NCBI GenBank assembly: GCA_030280995.1
Contig: JASXTE010000017.1
Span: forward strand, 17,047,498-17,111,497
Source: Hemileia vastatrix
Taxonomy: Eukaryota > Basidiomycota > Pucciniomycetes > Pucciniales > Zaghouaniaceae
Reading direction: 5' to 3'
Length of the DNA stretch: 64,000 nucleotides
A program made the position numbers and the translations under genes. The stretch's first letter is position 1. Each line of letters starts with the position of its first letter. Below are positions 1-12,724 of this stretch, one piece after another. The notes under the pieces are model-generated. The model worked only from the letters and a program-made list of their open reading frames with translations. It ran no database searches and had not been told where the DNA came from.

Positions 1-2429
1 CTTTGAACTCATCTTGAGCTCTTTACCAAGGATGGATGATTCTTTACTGAAAGAATAGTGAGATTTTAATGGGAAATTAACATAAATGCAATAAAAAGAG
101 CTTAATAATCTGATCAAATCACAGTATTTTCTAATGAAACATAATTTAATGAAAATTTTAAATTGAACTTTATCAATAAAAAAACTAAAAATTAAAATAT
201 TTATTTCAAATGTTTCACTTTTGTAATTTATTATTATTATTAATATTGTTATTATTGGAAAAAATATATAAGAAAATCATTGACTCTTTTTATCAAAAAT
301 TCCTTTTAAATCATGATTTAAATCTTTAATTTTTAAGTATGATACATATCAACTGATTTTGTCTTTGATTCATACTTATAGTTTTTGATTATGCAATAAA
401 GTTATTTTCAATATGATTAATGTATCTTTAAAAGCCATCCAACCATCAAAATGGTTCAAATTTCAATTCTAGAATACCATTGAAAACACACATAACTGAC
501 AAAATAAAAGATAGGAATGTTTTTTTTCTAATTTCTGACTCCATGAAAGACTCTCAGAGCTTCTTTACACTAAGAACCAATAATTGAGATATTATTTGAT
601 AATATGTCCTCAAATAAGTTTAATTCTTATAATAGTATATTTTAATTCAGTTTTTGAGCTTTTCAACTGCAAAAAGATGATTAAAATTAAAGGAAAATAA
701 ATTCTGCCTTTTTAAAGCTCTAGTTATACCTAAAATACTTAGAAATTTTATAATATAACATTATTAAAGTCAATACATAGCTGAGATTTTGGAACTTTTT
801 TTGATATATTTTATTGCCATTCCATGGGCAATTATGAGTTGGTAGAGTTATGTTATGCATTGAAAAAATTAATCACTACTCAGTGAATTTTTAATGTGAC
901 AAAAGATATTTAAACTAAATTAAAATTTTAATGATAAAATTAATAAAAAACAGTAATTTTTTTTTTCAAACTTTAATCTGAATTCTAAAGTAAGCTTGAA
1001 TGCTAAATTTCTGGATAATAACAATGTTAAACAGGAAATAAAAACCAAAAATTTACAAATATAATCTTATGTGAAAAAAGGTGTTTAAACTTTAATTTTA
1101 AACTTTATGATTTTTCAAGGACTCTCAAAAATAGGTAGAAGATGTGTTTTTTTAATATTATATCAAATTTTTATTAGAGAAATACCATATGGTGTTTCTT
1201 TTGTACAAAAGATACAATAGATATTTTTAGTTATTCCCATGTGAAATTACCAGCATTGAAAATATTATACTTTGGCCCATACATCTATTAATACATATTT
1301 TAAGTGAAAAAACAAAATACTTCAATTTTATGATGTTCAAATATAAATTAAATAAAATGGTTCAGGTTCAAAATTTTTGTTTTGAGAGCAGAAGTCTTCA
1401 CAGTAGTAATTGGAAACTCAAAATTCAAAAATTATTTTAAAGTTAAAATATATGGTTTAAGAATTTATCACTTAATTTAAAAAATATGATATTCCCACTT
1501 ATGGGTGAAAATTATATTATGATGCTATTCATTGTAAAATTCTATGAAATAAAATTAATTTGATATTTTATTAAAAAAAGACAAAGTTGTGCACTCATGT
1601 TTGGGATGCTAAATAGCACATTTCCATCAGCCATTTGCACAGTTAGAGTGAATTGGACTCTGATTTTTTTCTTTTACTTTCCCTCAGCCCACTTTCACAG
1701 AGATCCTAGATTTAGCAGGACACTCTGTATTTTTCTTTCACTGAGTGTCCAACTTTCCATCTTTCTAGAAGGGGCTGTGAATGGGGTAAGGCTGACTTTT
1801 GATTTTGGACTTGAATATGTATTACTTGGTTTCAACTCCACCCTCCAATTTTTAGTATCTACTAGGTATGTCTCAGGACTTTATCCTGCAATGAATCATC
1901 CAGAAATCAAACAACAGTATCACACCTTATCTAGGCAGAGAGTTTCAGTTTTGGAAGACTCCAAACCCCAAAATTCAAATTGGGTGAGATCATAAGACAA
2001 AAAAACCCTGTTTTTTATGAAAAATTCCCCTGTGTTTAAGAATTTCCCTCCATTGCCTGATTTTTTTATTAATTAATATCTATCTATATATTTGTAGCTA
2101 AAAATATTATAAAACAATTTAAATTGTCTCTTAGTTCATTTCATGTGGGAGTTTTATTTTTTGCATGTGCAAGGCAGGTTGGGTAGTGGGATTCAATTAT
2201 TTCAATATTCCTTCAAAAATTCTTGTAATTCAAGCATAAAGATTATTGTTTCTAATTTTTAAATGTGTTTCAATAAATGTTCAAATTAGCTTCAAGTTGT
2301 GTTCAAAGTCAATTCACTACTTTTTTGTGGTTGTTTTATGACTGCCTCAATGTGTGCTCAATTAGATATAAATTAGGGTTCAAGGTTGTGGACTTGCTAG
2401 CAAGTCCGCCCCCCCCATATTGTGTGGTG
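1..2429. mobile_element. Long non-autonomous DNA element with CAC...GTG ends (right part)
   Basis: The right terminus (about 2388-2429) reads GGACTTGCTAGCAAGTCC followed by a C-run and CATATTGTGTGGTG, the same end found on six other elements here. The left terminus lies outside the window. Bases 1-1560 align collinearly with 54345-56400, and 2160-2429 is the reverse complement of about 35558-35820, so this is one family with the 35558-38137 and 54260 elements. No transposase was found. The element cuts off the 3' part of the Gypsy pol remnant that starts at 2430. The CAC ends suggest a CACTA-like superfamily, which is inference. Confidence 0.65.
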
Positions 2430-4300
2430 ATTGTACAAAACATATCCTTGTAATTCCTATGGCCTAATTCCTGAGGTACCTCATAGAAAATTCCTTCAGA
2501 TTTTCTTTTATTGAAGATGAAATTTAAATATTTGCCATCTTGATTGGGGTCAAGATAGTAATACAGGTGTCCATCATTCATGAAATAATTTTCTAAGTGT
2601 TCTGGGTGCAAATTACTTTTAGTGAGTATTTGATTTATTTTCTTCAATTGTTTCCCTGGGTCTTTCCTTGAGATATTAAATAAAGGGGTTGTTGCTTCTG
2701 GAGGCTCCTTATTGTAGGAAAAGTTTTGTTTGCAAGATAGATCATCTTCTGCAAGTTGTTTTTCTCCAGGTCTGTAGATGATATGGACATTGAATAATTC
2801 TATTTCATTAATAAACCCTTTTAACCTTTGTGAAACCTCTTTTTAACTGTTAAAATACTTTAATTATTGATTATTGGTTCTGAAAATAAGAATTGAAGCT
2901 TCTATAAAGAATTGAAAGTGCTTTAAGGTGTGAACTATGGCCAGAAGTTTTTGTTCTTGTGTGGAGTAATTTTTTTCCATCCTTGATAATTTTCTGAATT
3001 TATAAGCTATTCACCATAAAAATTTAAGTGGCACCTACTAGCAGGTGCCTATCTTAATATTCAGCTTTGATTTAAGAGTTAAATGGATTTGATGTTTCAC
3101 AAGCTAGTGTGCTTGTTTTTCAATGCACAGTCTTTCCAGAATAATTACAGCTGAGCTAAAATTGAGTTAAGTCAAAGATAAGGATTAGCACCTGCTATCA
3201 GGTGTCCATGTTTTTTTTCTTGTGTATTGGTTCTAGGTTTTTATATTTTTGATGTAAATATTGAAATAAAGATTGTTAGTTACATATTTTATACCAAAGT
3301 CTTTCTGTAAGATTGCACCAATATTAGAACCATAGGCATTTTTATCAAGAAAAAAAGGGTGGAAAGGTTGTGGATTTTTGATACTAATTGTTTTTTCAGT
3401 GCTTTTTTGGGCAGAAGAAAAGATTTTTCTTGCTCTTTCCCCATGAAATTCTTTCTCCTGTTTTTGGGGAGTGTTCCATTAACTTATATAGTGGCAATTC
3501 CAAGGAGTCAAAGTTACTTTTAAATATTTTGTAGTAGGTACAGATATGTAAACACCTCTTACATGAGTGATATTGGATGGTCTAGGCCACTCTAAAATTT
3601 TATTTATTTTACTTGTATTTGTTTTTATGCTGTCACCATTAACCACATGTCCCAGAAAAAGTATCTCCTGCTTATACCATTCACATTTTTCTTTGGATAA
3701 AGTGAATTTATTATCTTCCAATAGTTTTAAGACCATATTTATATCCTGTAAGTGATTTTTGAGAGCCATTGAGTAAATAATTATTTCATCCATTTAGACT
3801 AGAACACATTTTTATATTAACTCTTTTAAGATTTTATTCATAGTATATTGGAAAGTGCTTGTGGCATTACATTAACCAAATGACATCACCTTCCAATGAT
3901 AATTCTCTAGTCTACAGGTGAAAGTCATTTTTTCTATTGAGTCTGTATCCATTGGAATTTTTCAAAAACCTCTTTCAGATCTAAGGTTGTGAAAAATTTG
4001 GTGCCCTTTAAATATTGTTAAGTATCATCAATTTTTTGAAGAGGGTAAGAAATTTAAACTGTTACAGAAATTAAAGGTCTAAAATCTACACATATTTGAC
4101 CAGATCCATTTGGTTTTTTAACTAAGGTAAAAGGGGATAACCAAGGTGAGTAAGATTCTTCAATGATTCCCTTTTCTAATCCATCATTAAAAAAGTTTTT
4201 GATGATTTCATTTTCCATTGGGTTGTGAGCTCATCCTTCCGTTTTGTATAGGGGAGTTAAGCCTGTACTGATTACAATTCTAAAAGGGGTTTAAAAATAT
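2430..4300 (-). pseudogene. Gypsy pol remnant (reverse transcriptase, RNase H, pre-integrase part)
   Basis: The minus strand carries fragments of a Ty3/Gypsy polymerase in pol order. Around 4090-4150 are pieces like SPFTLVKKPNGSGQICVDFR. At 3479-3793 is the catalytic region, with YMDEIIIYS in place of YVDDI, then the LFLGHVV and KINKILEWPRP motifs that follow the palm. RNase H pieces (YSTQEQKLLAIVHTLKHF) lie near 2890-2990. A further 100-residue piece at 2430-2647 probably comes from the linker before integrase. Many stops and frameshifts separate the pieces, and the second catalytic aspartate is Glu. The sequence is clearly different from the two better-preserved Gypsy elements here, so it is another family and older. 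The 3' part is missing because the CAC-end element begins at 2429. Confidence 0.75.
3028..3209. mobile_element. MITE with palindromic terminal repeats (GCACCT type)
   Basis: The left end has GGCACCTACTAGCAGGTGCC at 3030-3049. The right end has GCACCTGCTATCAGGTGTCC at 3188-3207, so the ends are inverted repeats and each is itself palindromic. It interrupts the RNase H part of the Gypsy remnant. Target duplication is not clear. The design resembles the GGACTTGCTAGCAAGTCC family, with a shared CTAG core and flanking arms, but the sequence differs. Confidence 0.55.
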
Positions 4301-4377
4301 ACTTTTAATTCTTTTTAAAAGCACAAAGGAGATTTTTTTTGGATATGTCAGAGACTTATTTTGGTAATATATCACAC

Positions 4378-4628
4378 CACAAGAGAATTAATGGTGTTTT
4401 GTGCTTTTGCCACCCAATTGTTTGACCTTTAAATCAAGAGATCTATCATTTATTGGCTTGAGACAATTCAAACAACTTTTATTGATGGGAAAGACTGTTG
4501 ATGTTGAAATTTTAAAGGCAAAACAAAAGTTTTTTGAAATATCTCAAGCAAATAAATGATAGATTTCTTGACTGACAGGTCAAACAATCAGGTGGCAAAG
4601 AGCACAAAACACCATCAATTCTCTTGTG
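4378..4628. mobile_element. Foldback MITE, 251 bp
   Basis: The two halves are imperfect inverted repeats over about 110 bp each: CACAAGAGAATTAATGGTG at the left end matches the reverse complement of the right end. It interrupts the Gypsy pol remnant between protease and reverse transcriptase. There is no coding capacity and no convincing target duplication. Confidence 0.6.
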
Positions 4629-4699
4629 TCAGTTTGATTAGCATATATGGATATATTATTGAAAGATCTTACTTGAAAGAATTTTTCTGTTAATACAAA

Positions 4700-6150
4700 A
4701 TTGTCAGTAATAAACACAAATTTTCATTTTGGATGAAATATTGCATTGTATTTTTGAATCCCAGGAAGTCCAAGTACCAAATTGTAATTGAGATTTGGAA
4801 AGATCAAAAAGGTGCAGCTCATTTTTAGATTTTTATAAGTTAATTTAAGGCTTATTATCCCTGAGATTTCTTTTATTGTTCCATCTTCAAGTCTAGCCTT
4901 ATTATTTGATTTATTGATTTGTATATTAGGTAAGTATTTTTCTATATCCGGGTAGATTTAGTTTTCTCCAGCCCCAGTATCCACAATTACCTAAAGGTCT
5001 TTATTAGAATATTTTATGTTAAGAACTGGTAAATTTATCTTTTCCTTGTCTTTGCCTTCTAACTTTTTTTTAAAAATATTTATTTCATTTTATTTCAAAA
5101 CTTGACTAACTGAAGCACTTGGACCAGTTTCAGAAAGTAGGAATGAGGAGTTGAAGTCTGAAAAATCATGTTTAAACCTTTTATTAAATGTTTCTGTATT
5201 TTGTTCTTGATAGGATCTGGACTTGATATAGTATTTTGCATCAAAGACAGGACATTTATGTCAGTTGTGGCCTATTTTAAAGGATATTTTTAATTTTTTA
5301 AGTCATTTTAGTAGGCAGATTATTTTTGTTCACATTTGTCCAAAAATTATTAATTTTTTCAATATCTGTGTTTTCTTCATCCTCTAATACATGTATTTCT
5401 GTCATGCGTTTATCATTGTTTTTTTATTTGTCTCTTTTTTTCAATATTTTAAAAGGTGATTAATCTTATGGCAGTTAAAACAGTAGGCTGTAGTGGGGTT
5501 TATTGTGTCCAAGTCCATTGGAACTGACAAGTTTTTTCAAAATATTGGGGTCTTTGGGGAGTGGAAAGCTTGAAGTTTCTATTGAAATTTCCCAAATGTG
5601 ATGTACAAGGCTTATTTAAATAACTTGATGAAATTATTGATTACATAGAACTGATAATTTTTACACAATACTTCAAGTTCTGTTGGTAGGTAATTTCACA
5701 ATCTCTTGCTATATTATAAACTCACTCAATATTTTTTTCATGAGAAAATTACGTACCACTTATTTGCAGTCTTAGAGCAGAAGGAATTTTTTTTTGAAGA
5801 TCCAGATTTTTTCACAGAGAGAGAATTAATTTTGTGGGAGCTCTGTAGATATTTCTCGAAATTTGGTGATAAATTATTCTATTTTTCTGATATGACAAGC
5901 AAGTAAGTCAAGCTGATCTTGTAATTCATCTTCTTTGAATTCTGAATTTTAGAGGCTCAAGATTCAAGGAATGTTCATGGTTTCTTGCTCTTTGTTTTTT
6001 GTTTCAAAAATAATTTATTTCTTCATCTCAACAGCAATCATATTCATCTCTTTTATATCTTCATTCTTTGGCTTGTTCTAATTTCTCATGAAGGTATTCT
6101 ATTTGCTGTGATATGTCTGGATAATTTTGGCCTTCTGCCATATTGAATTG
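4700..6150 (-). pseudogene. Gypsy gag-protease remnant
   Basis: This continues the eroded Gypsy element upstream of reverse transcriptase on the minus strand. A retropepsin active site reads VDTGAGEN near 4966-4998. A half zinc knuckle (CFNCHK) is visible near 5480, and a second piece with GHN.HKCPV near 5250. The rest is AT-rich gag sequence with frequent stops. I could not find a 5' LTR beyond 6150, so the upstream limit is approximate. Confidence 0.5.
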
Positions 6151-7203
6151 AAATTTCAGAACAAATACTTCAATATTTGTCAATTTTTATTTTTATTTCT
6201 CAGTCTTAACTACTGATCAATAAGAGAATATATTTTTAATAGAAATGCTTTACCTATTTAGAAAATTATTACTGGTTAAATGAATAAGGTTAAAGGTCTT
6301 ACTCTCAAATTTTATTGGTTGTCATAAACTAATGCTTGGTGAGATTTTAAAATAATGAAAAGTTCAATATAGATTAATAACTAATAATCAAGAAAACTTG
6401 TGAATTAGAAAGATCACAGATAATAATCTGTTATTCCTACAGAATCCTTAGTGTGTCAAGAAATTGGTACAACAAATAAACTTAAGTTTCAATTTGTGCT
6501 GTTGTGCTTCATTTATAGGCACAAAAAGAGTAAGTACAGTTCATCAAAGACTGATCCACATATAGTAATTATAGGAAGGATCTTTTCAGGGAAAATATCG
6601 TACAATTCAATATTAGCTATCAGTAGAAAATTAATTTTGTCAAAAGTACCAATTTAATTAAGGATGATTGGTAAATTAAAAAGGAATTTGTGATAAAGTA
6701 AGTAAATAAAAAAAAAGGAAAAGTAAGATAATGGAGAAAATAGCCAGAAAAGGAAAATTGGAATAAAAATGGTAATTTAAATGTCCTTGATAGTCATCTA
6801 GATGTGTGTTACAGTAAGAAAAATAAATATTAATTTTTTTATTTCTATGGTTCTCTCTTGATGGGATTATTTAGCTATAATAAAAATTTTTATGAATGTG
6901 TTTTGCATATCTTTCACTTTTGAGAAATTCTCAATGACACCTTTTCTAAACTGCAATTAATTTTAAATTATTAGTATGATTAATAAGTAAATCTTTGTTG
7001 AAAATGATTCATCTTATAGATTAATTATGAAAAGTGAGTTTTTTTAAAAGATGTGAGCATGTGATAAGGTAATATACTTAAAAAAAGTAATCACACTCAC
7101 AATTTAAGTGATTTTTAATGCTGTTTGCCTTATTTCAAGTTTTAAAAATATTTTATTACAGGGATTTAATCCCAGCCAATTCTTAAACTAAAAAATTGAA
7201 TAT
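6151..7203. other. Non-coding, AT-rich
   Basis: No gene, RNA gene or recognisable repeat boundary seen. It may contain the eroded leader and LTR of the Gypsy remnant next to it, which I could not delimit. Confidence 0.4.
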
Positions 7204-7205
7204 TA

Positions 7206-7399
7206 GGGGGTATCAAAGTTAGAAATTTGCAAATATTTAACAGGTAATTCACAAACAAAAAGACAGCCACAAACTTGACATTAATCATCAGTAAAAAGGT
7301 GTTTTAGGGTCACAATATGGCATATTTTAAAAATTATCATGGTTAATTTGGTGTAAAAGAGGTATCTTGAAATGGAAGATTTCTAACTTTGTTACTCCC
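7206..7399. mobile_element. TA-flanked MITE, GGGGGTATC family
   Basis: It starts TA-GGGGGTATCAAAGTTAGA and ends with the imperfect inverted repeat TTTGTTACTCCC-TA. Length 194 bp and overall sequence match the copies at 7480, 13383 and 54830. TA is duplicated on both sides. Confidence 0.75.
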
Positions 7400-7479
7400 T
7401 ATGATGTCCAATCGGATGAACAGCTGAGAATTCTCTTAGTTAGTTAGTTACTGCTTTATAAATTTAGCTACTTAATATA

Positions 7480-7675
7480 GGGTATCAAAGTTAGAAATCT
7501 TCCATTTCAAAATACCTCTTTTTTCCACCAAATCAACCATTATTATTATTTAAAATATGCCTAATTGTGCCCTAAAAACACCTTTTTACCAAGAATTATT
7601 TTCCAGTTTGTGGCTTTCTTTGTGTGTTGTAAAGTACCTTTTAAATAAATACAAATTTATAACTTTGAAACCCTC
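7480..7675. mobile_element. TA-flanked MITE, GGGGGTATC family, decayed ends
   Basis: Same family as 7206-7399 but in the other orientation. The left end is shortened to GGGTATCAAAG and the right end is CTTTGAAACCCTC. Flanking TA is present on both sides. The two MITEs are only 80 bp apart. Confidence 0.65.
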
Positions 7676-7677
7676 TA

Positions 7678-8061
7678 ATCAGTTAATTACTGAATTGCAT
7701 TATTAGTTAGTTAGTCATCTTATTACTTCTTCAAATGTTTAATTTGTTAGCTAGTTGATAACTACTTTCTTTTCTTACTTATTTAGATATTTCATCACAA
7801 CTTTTTTTAGTTAATTAGTTTACTACTTCTTTAATTTTTTAATTTTTTAATTATTTTATTCCTGCTTTGATTTTTTAGTTAGTAAGTTAGTTGATTACTG
7901 CTTTTCTTTTTTCACAACTTAGTTATTGAATTACTGCTTTGCTTTTTTATTTAATTAGCTGTTTATCTACTGCTTCTATTTCTTAGTTAATTATTTATTT
8001 AATTACTGCTTTGCTTTTTTAGTTAGTTAGCTAATTAATGATTTGCCTTTATAGTTAATTA
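7678..8061. repeat. Degenerate tandem repeat rich in TTAGTTA and ACTGCTTTG
   Basis: Irregular units of roughly 55-75 bp repeat the theme TTAGTTAGTTA followed by ATTACTGCTTTGCTTTTTTA. A few similar units also lie left of the 7480 MITE, at about 7430-7460. The sequence is non-coding. Confidence 0.55.
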
Positions 8062-8299
8062 CACTATGCAATATAGGTAGTGGACTTGCTAGAAAGTCCC
8101 CAATCTGAACTGAGATGGAACTCAGACTGAACCCATACTGAACTCTACTTGAACACCCACCTAAAACTGTCCTGCTGAGGGTTTTTCATCCCTGATTGTA
8201 TGATTCCTTTGTCAATAGCTCAATGTGTGTTCAATCTGTGGTGAGTTTGGGTCCAAGGTTGTGGACTTGCTATAAAGTCCACCCCCATATTGTGTGTTG
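8062..8299. mobile_element. CAC-end MITE, palindromic TIR family
   Basis: The left end CACTATGCAATATAGG is followed by GGACTTGCTAGAAAGTCC. The right end carries a diverged copy (GGACTTGCTATAAAGTCC) and closes CCATATTGTGTGTTG. The 3-bp target duplication TTA is at 8059-8061 and 8300-8302. Length 238 bp; non-coding. Confidence 0.8.
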
Positions 8300-11200
8300 T
8301 TATTTGATTATTTTAATAGCAATAGGATGAAATGAAAGATGACAAAACTGAACAAGAATGAAGAATAGGGTATGCAAGAATGTGCTAATGTGGGAAAATA
8401 ATGAAAGGCATATCATGACAAAAAAAAAATAAGGAACAAAAATCAGTAAAATTAGAGCAAAGTGAGGAAGTGAATTACTCTGTATTTTATAGAAAGAGAA
8501 AGATTCTTGTGAGGGTGAGAAGGAGAAAGGATTGGAAGATCTAAAATGTAAAAATATAAAACTGGGCCCAAATTGGGTTATAGAATGAAATCAAACAAAG
8601 TTATTTGTGCAGGGTTACAAAAATTTACTAGACATTCAGTGCATTCTTTTTTTCCCCTGCAGTAAGGTGCCAGAGTGGCCAAAGGTTGGATGGTTACCAA
8701 TTTTTGCACTTCTGGCACACAGAAAGGGGGGCATGTGTTAACAGTATAAGGTGTCAAAAATTCAAAAGTTGGATGGAAACCAACTCTTTCAAAAATTCAA
8801 AAATTGGACGTTCAACCAACCTTTTCAAAAATGCAAAAATTGGATGACAACCTAATTTTGCATCTTTGGGGCACAGAAAGGGGTGGTAGAAATTATTTTC
8901 TCACATTATAAGATTCCAAAAGTGTAAAAGTTAGTTTCCATCCAATTTTTGCACTTTTGGAATAGAGAGTGGTATGGGAAGCATTTACTCACAGTGTAAG
9001 GTGTCAAGCGTGCTAAAATTGTACAGTGAAAAATTTTTGCACATTTGGCACTCAGAAAGAGAGGAGGGCATGTACTAATAATTTGGTCCTATAAAACTCT
9101 ATTTAGGATCAGGCCCAATCCAAAAAACAAAATTTTTTAAAGTCTGTTATTTCCAATATTATAATATTCCATAAGAACAGGTGCAATCATTGCTGAATAA
9201 ATCCCCCACCAAAATTCTGCAATATGAAAATCTTTGCTGTGTCATCCTATAAATATTCTCATGCAGTATAACTTTATAAGGGATTCTTTCAGCTGTGAAT
9301 TTCAATAGGAACAATGAAAAAAGGTAACTTTTTTGGTTCCAGAATTAACATTTAGCTAAATAAATTTTACAGGAGATTTTTTCAACTGGAACTTGCGTTT
9401 GGTATGGTGTAATATCAGTTTTCCTGTTGTGTGACCTGTCTGTTTTCCACTACAAAAAATTTTCTCTTGAATCATATTCAATTTGACAAAGGATACTTTT
9501 AAAAATCATCAATTAAAAACTACATTATAGACAATGTAATAATTTTGAAAAAAAATGAGTCCTATGTATTTTAATTCTTTCCCTGCATGCAAAACCAATT
9601 CATTAAAAAATGATATTGTACCATATAATTAGTATTTTTCATTATTTTTTTTCAAAAATATCAAATTTGCTAGGTCAAGAAATTTATGTGAAATTCTATA
9701 TCTGGTAAAAATTTCCTCAATTAAGATTCATGCATTACATAAGAAAATGTCAATAATTTTATGTGCTCCATGAAATAGAGACTGGGGAAATAAAAAAATA
9801 GCTTGATGGAAAAATGGTAGGATGTACATCAAATGAATGGAAGTATCTTGTCATAGTGAATTAAGTCAGAGTTAAATCTAAATTTAGGAGAGGGATCCAA
9901 TAGCAGGTGACACTGAATTCTTTGTTGTGCCTCATTTTGAAAAGCATTGATTCATGAATATGAGCTCCTTTGACTTGAATGCACTTGGATTTTTCAAAAA
10001 TGTGCATCTAATGACAAATTTTATACGTGTTTTATACAGTCCTATTCTTTATGAAAATATGTAGATTATCAAAAATTGAAATTCACTACCCAAAAAAAGA
10101 ATTAATATTAATAAGTTGTTCCAAAACCATTCAAATATTTTGAGTTTTCTAGCTAGAATAGTTTAAAATAAAAAATAAATAATAATCATTTGAATTTTTC
10201 ATAAAATACAAAAAATAAACCAAATAAATTTAAAAAAACTGGGAGAAATTTTAAAAAAAACAAAACATTAAACTTTTGATTTAGGGTGTGAAAATAAAAA
10301 ATAAAAAAATCATAAGTCTAAAATAAAGATAATCAACTTGAAATATAAATACTTATGATTATGATTATTACTATTATTATTTTTTACAGATTAGATCATT
10401 TCTGATGAAAATTTATCTGAGAGTTAAACAAGAGCATTTTTTTCAATTAAATGTTCCAGCTATCATTATCTATAAATATATCTTAAATAACTCTGATATT
10501 TCTCAACCATCAAACTAATGGACTCATCTTCAATAGAAATTTGCATTTTTAAACCCTTTAGCCACAAATCAAAGCTAAAAAAAATTAGAAAAAACCCACA
10601 GGAATTTTACTACATAGACAAAATTAGGAAAAAATATAGAAGTAAATTTATATCTAATCTGTAAAAAAAATTGAAAAATTTGATTAAACAAATATGCAAG
10701 AAAAATATTAGAAACAAAAGAGAAGACAAGAACAAAAAGTAAAGCATTTTAAAGTTTCAAAGAAAAAGATACAAGAACAAGGTAGAATTATCAATCAAGA
10801 AAACAGAATAGAATAGACACACACAAAAAAAAAGACAAACAACATACATCAAAATATATTTTTTGATGTATGTTCACTGAATAAAATAAGGGGTGAATAA
10901 ATATGTAAAGCTAAAAATAATTACTTTATAATGAGATTGTATACATAACAAGAAAATATTAAAATGAGAATGGAGTTGAATTGAATTTAAAGTTAATTTT
11001 TCCACTTAATAACTTCCCATATCCCATAAATGTAATTATGCTTTGAAGGAACTACAAGGATCTTTTATGTAAGTAATAAAAAGTTGAGGATTAGTAATAC
11101 AGATTTCTTCTATTAGAGAAGGGAACCCAACCTTTATATATTTAATAGAAAATTTGTGATCAGTATCTCAAAACTTATTTCTTAGAAAAGAACTACAATC

Positions 11201-11566
11201 TAGAAGTAGCATATAATCACTAGAAGTGGAGTGAAGTAAAGAAAATACCCATTATCTAGTAATTAAATAAGCTCACTGAGGAGTATGCTAGAGAGAGAGG
11301 CAGTACATATACCCAGGGCTCTCTGCGTGAGCAAACAACAATATAAGAAAACAGAATAAGTCAAAATATCATCAAAATATAAGTGCTAATTTAAATCTTT
11401 ATACATTCTTCTTCAAAGAACTGATCACTATCAATAAAATTCTCACTTAAATTTGAAAACCCAAATTATATCTTCAAGTTATTACACCAATAAATTGTCT
11501 ATTATCTTTAAATCATTTTATGGGAAGGGAGATTTTTCCTATTCATTCACAGAAAATAAATAAATA
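8300..11566. other. Long non-coding stretch with one repeat array
   Basis: No supportable gene. Apart from the array at 8655-9065 and a short hairpin around 10846-10873 (ACATACATCAAAA pairing with TTTTGATGTATGT), it is AT-rich sequence without recognisable elements. Confidence 0.5.
8655..9065. repeat. Irregular array of hairpin-forming units
   Basis: Four or five units recur, each containing AAAATTGGATGG, TTTTTGCACTTTTGGCAC and CAGAAAGGGG-like blocks. The blocks near 8719, 8874, 8963 and 9052 mark unit ends. Within units the flanks are inverted, for example GTGCCAGA at 8667 against TCTGGCAC at 8711. Function unknown. Confidence 0.5.
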
Positions 11567-12724
11567 GGGGGTGTCAGTTCTGGAAAATACACCCTAATTT
11601 AAGTGTTGATTTCTAAAACACATTATCCCCAACACTGGTGGATTCCAAAATGAAATAAGTCACTTATTTCACTCAAATCAGCACTTTCTCAACCAAAAGT
11701 GCTGATTTCACCATAATGTCTCATTTCACTGTATTTTCAGAATCATCCTATTCATATACAGCACTCTGCAGCATAAAACTTTATAACTCAAATTTTTTTA
11801 CATAATTTACATTTTTATACCATATAAGAGCCATGCCTTCCTTCCTCTCAAATCATGATAAGCTTCATCAAGCAATGAATTTCACATCTCTTGATCTCCT
11901 TTTGGACTCTAATTTCTATCCTGATTATTATCTTGAAGAAGATTTTCTTTTTTTATCAAAAGTGGCCAGGAAACATTATCTTCTTCCAAGAAAGGATCAA
12001 GTACTTCATACCCCCAAGTACACCATCCAAACACTTCTTAACCTATCTTTACCCAGTTTTAGATATTTTTTCAGGACTTCTAAGGAATTTTTTGTTAAAA
12101 TGGTTATTTTATTTGAATATTGACTTTGATTTTGAGTTTTCTGTTATAGTCTCTTTTTTTCAATTCTCTTTGTTTCCCTTCATCAACTCAACATAAAATC
12201 ACATATTTTCTGCAATTGCATAATTTCTCAGTCATTCTTTTTTTTCATCACTCATATCAATTTACTCCTCTCCTATTTCATCCCTTAAATAATTTGAAGT
12301 CAATTGTTTTCTCAACTCATCTCTCCAGGTAAGTCATTTTTTCATTTTTACTGATATATTTTCTAATAATTTTTTTTTGTTTTTTCTTTTCTTTTTTGTA
12401 TCTAAATTCTTTAGTAAGTTTTCATTCTTTTATTTCAAAGGTAAAATCAAAATTTTTTATTCTCTCCCACTTTTCTTCCTTTATTTTATTAGCTCCATCA
12501 TCCTACTCTTCATCCCTCCTTGGCATGGTCATTATTCACCCTTTCTCCTATTTCACTTTTTTTTTTAGTTCCATGTCATTGAAACACATACATTGCACTT
12601 TATTTAAGCATTTCACTTGTTTCATATTAAATTTCACCCAAATTGCAACTTCACTCTTTCTCACTCTATTTTTCTTACCTTTAAATCAAGGTAATTTTCT
12701 TCTCCTTTTTTTCATGTCTATATT

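Noticed and set aside
1597..1995. 132-codon open frame
   Set aside because: It lies inside a non-autonomous CAC-end element and has no counterpart in the two other copies and no recognisable motif.
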